Shown here: positions 62,013-64,000 of the stretch, piece after piece
How positions within the stretch are numbered: position 1 is the stretch's first letter
Layout of the letters: each line of letters starts with the position of its first letter
Assembly: GCA_022822065.1 (NCBI GenBank)
Contig: JAJECI010000010.1
Span: forward strand, 62,001 to 126,000
Length of the DNA: 64,000 nucleotides
Source: Candidatus Dadabacteria bacterium
Lineage (GTDB): Bacteria; Desulfobacterota_D; UBA1144; Nemesobacterales; Nemesobacteraceae
Direction of reading: 5' to 3'
The notes under the pieces: model-generated
What the model was told of the DNA's origin: nothing
Databases searched by the model: none
What the model saw: the letters and a program-made list of their open reading frames with translations, nothing else
Made by a program: the position numbers and the translations under genes

Positions 62013-62869
62013 TGTGTCAATTTGCTCTTTAAGTTCTTAATATCTTCTTTGACCTGTTCAAGTGCTTTTTGGTGTCCCGCAACCGATGAAACCAGTGCGT
62101 TAGAGAACAATTCCACTAACACTAAATTGTGGGAATAGTCTATCCACCCATTTGTTATGCTATCAAAGTAGTTCAACCCATTTTTCGTGTGTGTCCATAA
62201 TCCTCGCTGTAGAGCATTAGCGGTTGCATCTCCGTAACGCACTTCGCAAATGTAAGAATCGTCGGAGTCATAGAACCGGAAAACAGGATGCTTCCTGCCC
62301 TTACCTTTCGATTCACGGGATATTCTGACTGTTCTCGTTGCTGCTTTCTCATAATCGAATACTAGGATGTTACACCTGTTTGATTTTTCATCATATATAA
62401 GTGGCAGTACGTTAATGCTCCGAAAATCGGAAAAGGCAGAATCGGAAAAAATCCCCGCAATTTTATCTGTATCGGAGATGACGCTACCTTCCTTCTCTAG
62501 TCTTGGGAACATCTTGAAGTTCTTATCTGTTGATAATTGAAGCGGGCCATCTCCATACGCCTTCAAGCTCACGGGAAACTCTTGTTTGTCTATCTCGTTT
62601 ACTATCTTAATGTCTTCTTCATGTGATTTAGCTCTATACAAGTCTTTGCCAACATGAGTAGAGTGAAAATCATACATGTACTGGTTTATAAACTCTGATA
62701 TGGCTATTTCGGCTAAATCTCCATGCGTCTTGTTTCCAATGAGCCTCATAGTAAATATGTTGCTCAGTGTAGTAGTTATCAATTCGGGATTTTTGCTTAT
62801 CAGAAGTTTTAATCTTGTTGTGAAATCTTTGTATGGACTGATCCCACTTGACTTGTAAGAGGTAGGCAT
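62009..62869 (-). CDS. Probable Type II restriction endonuclease, transposon passenger
   Basis: 286 residues, not matched to a named enzyme. A candidate PD-(D/E)XK core is SHEEDIKIV (Glu 84-85, Asp 86) with EFPVSLKAYGDGP (Lys 103 in S-x-K). A C-terminal helical region ends KEDIKNLKSKLTQ. Its identity rests mainly on being the translationally coupled partner of an adenine methylase in the same transposon. The 68 bases between it and the transposase stop contain no gene. Confidence 0.65.
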   Translation of the reverse strand: MPTSYKSSGISPYKDFTTRLKLLISKNPELITTTLSNIFTMRLIGNKTHGDLAEIAISEFINQYMYDFHSTHVGKDLYRAKSHEEDIKIVNEIDKQEFPVSLKAYGDGPLQLSTDKNFKMFPRLEKEGSVISDTDKIAGIFSDSAFSDFRSINVLPLIYDEKSNRCNILVFDYEKAATRTVRISRESKGKGRKHPVFRFYDSDDSYICEVRYGDATANALQRGLWTHTKNGLNYFDSITNGWIDYSHNLVLVELFSNALVSSVAGHQKALEQVKEDIKNLKSKLTQ

Positions 62870-62937
62870 ATTGTTGCAAAAACTATATAGAAATCTTGCT
62901 TCTCAAGATTATAGACTACCTCGACAGATTGAGCAAT

Positions 62938-63885
62938 TCACAGTTGCGAGACCACCTCCCTGTAACTGATTCTCTTTGTTCCTATCAATCCGGCAATCGT
63001 AGCGTTTATCTGGTCCATCATGTCGAGCTGGCGGACGTTGATACAGTTTGAGAACTCGTCTATGTACTTCTGAAGATGCTTGGCGGACATTCTGTGATAG
63101 ATCCCGTAGTATCTACGCTTGAGCAACGCCCAAAAGGACTCCACGCCGTTTGTGTGAGCTTCCCCTCTCACGTATTCCCCGATGGAGTGATAAACAGTTT
63201 CATGCTTGAACCCGTGCTTCTCAATCCCCGAGTAGCTTCTATGCTCATCGGTGCAAACGGTCGTACCTTTGGCCACGGTGTCAATGATTATCCAGTGAAG
63301 CGTTTGAGCGTCAGTGCTTTCCACACGTAAAGCCTTTACTTTCTTGTCCTTCCTATCTTTGACGGCAATGACCGCTTCCTTTCCGACCGGACCCCGCCCC
63401 TTCTTGGTCTTCTTGTCTTTGTGCTTGTTGCGCTCAAGTCCGCCAAGATAAGCTTCGTCAATCTCGACTACTTGTCCGAAAAACTGGCTTGCGTTGTTAA
63501 CCCATCCCTGACGGATTCTGTGAGCAAGGAACCATGCCGACTTCTGCTGTACGCCTATATCGTTTCCAAGTTTCGTACTGGATACGCCTTTGAGAAAAGT
63601 TGACATTAGATAAACAGCCATCATCCACTTGCGATATTTGATATGGCTTCCCTCCATCAAGGTTCCGGTACGGACGCTGAAATACTTACGGCAACCCTTA
63701 CACCAGTAAGGCATCTTCTTATGAGAAGAAACGCTGGTTTCAACAGAACCGCAATGCGGACAACTCCTTTGCCCATGCCACCTCCGCTCCTCTAGGTATG
63801 CCATCGCCTTTTCTTCCGTATCGAACCGCTCCATGAACTCGTAGAGACTGACTCTTTCTCTTTTTGACTTGGGTTTCTGTCCCAT
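62938..63885 (-). CDS. IS1595-family transposase (ISXO2-like)
   Basis: 315 residues. The N-terminal zinc ribbon has Cys 42/45 and 62/65 (CPHCGS, CKGCRKYF). The ISXO2-like catalytic domain shows VVEIDEAYLGGLERNKHKDK (first Asp), TTVCTDEHRSYSGI (second Asp) and HTNGVESFWALLKRRYYGIY (third acidic/Asn position). It moves the element by recognising the 34 bp ends. Intact, with ATG supported by its position just inside the right inverted repeat. Confidence 0.93.
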   Translation of the reverse strand: MGQKPKSKRERVSLYEFMERFDTEEKAMAYLEERRWHGQRSCPHCGSVETSVSSHKKMPYWCKGCRKYFSVRTGTLMEGSHIKYRKWMMAVYLMSTFLKGVSSTKLGNDIGVQQKSAWFLAHRIRQGWVNNASQFFGQVVEIDEAYLGGLERNKHKDKKTKKGRGPVGKEAVIAVKDRKDKKVKALRVESTDAQTLHWIIIDTVAKGTTVCTDEHRSYSGIEKHGFKHETVYHSIGEYVRGEAHTNGVESFWALLKRRYYGIYHRMSAKHLQKYIDEFSNCINVRQLDMMDQINATIAGLIGTKRISYREVVSQL

Positions 63886-63924
63886 TGAACTAACCTTCTT
63901 AACTGCCTATAATACTACATGGTT

Positions 63925-63958
63925 AAGAAAGGTTTGTCAACCCAAATACATAATTCCC
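63925..63958 (-). repeat. Right terminal inverted repeat of the IS1595 transposon
   Basis: 34 bases, reverse complement of 60663-60696. The second copy of the target duplication follows at 63959-63966. The remaining 34 bases of the window hold no gene. Confidence 0.93.
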
Positions 63959-64000
63959 AATAATTACAACTGGCTGGCATCTTTCTTTTTTTTTATCATT

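Larger units (their letters stand above)
60662..63958. mobile_element. Complete IS1595-family transposon carrying a restriction-modification system
   Basis: Perfect 34 bp inverted repeats, starting GGGAATTATGTATTTGGGTT, lie at 60663-60696 and 63925-63958, with one extra G at the left end. They are flanked by an exact 8 bp direct repeat AATAATTA at 60654-60661 and 63959-63966, the expected target duplication for IS1595. Inside, all on the reverse strand, are the transposase (62938-63885), a probable restriction enzyme, an adenine methylase and a tiny acidic ORF. The element is about 3.3 kb and looks intact, so transposition was probably recent. Confidence 0.93.

Overview
This is a 64 kb piece of a Gram-negative bacterial chromosome. 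A TolC-type channel, an MlaD/MCE protein, a porin and peptidoglycan-recycling enzymes all imply an outer membrane and murein recycling. The core genes are GC-rich and use ATA for many isoleucines. I cannot name the lineage from sequence alone. An uncultured, mobile-element-rich lineage is likely, and anything narrower would be a guess.

Layout. 1-10.2 kb: anmK (cut by the window edge) and murQ, two consecutive steps of anhydro-MurNAc recycling, with a Gfo/Idh/MocA oxidoreductase, an enolase-superfamily enzyme and a methyltransferase between them. A mobile cassette (mobile mystery proteins A and B) sits beside a ghost of a second murQ. Then come tRNA-Gly(CCC), a decayed higBA-like remnant, a GtrA-like membrane protein, an acetoacetate-decarboxylase-like protein and an MlaD-like protein. 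10.4-16.6 kb: purH, a tolC-family gene and two AAA/DUF4143 ATPases, each with a long palindrome upstream.

17-43.3 kb is an accessory and defence-like island with lower and variable GC. It holds a Fic AMPylator, a possible ADP-ribosyltransferase-like protein, a nucleoside-deoxyribosyltransferase/TIR-like protein, a TIGR04255 operon, a DUF6602 nuclease-like protein, a two-gene methylase plus PD-(D/E)XK module, a DruA-like/ISAs1 transposase remnant, a Cap4-like nuclease fused to NACHT and helical repeats, and an Avs-like (probably Avs4) nuclease-STAND ATPase with a HEPN gene beside it. The island is full of debris: IS21-like end repeats, an IS5-type transposase fragment and two pieces that look like group II intron ends.

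43.5-57 kb: a porin with a clear terminator, then an F-type conjugation cluster (traD, an HD-domain gene, traA-L-E-K-B-V-C, trbI, an S26 peptidase, traW), mostly with overlapping stop and start codons. No traU, trbC, traN, traH or traG follows traW inside the window. In their place is a two-gene phosphorelay-like pair: a kinase with two GHKL ATPase domains and a receiver protein. Next comes a complete IS1595-family transposon (60662-63958) with 34 bp perfect inverted repeats and an 8 bp target duplication. It carries an adenine methylase, a likely restriction enzyme and a tiny acidic ORF as passengers.

The best candidates for something little described are the GHKL/receiver pair, the restriction-modification system carried by an IS1595 transposon, and the TIGR04255 four- to five-gene operon.
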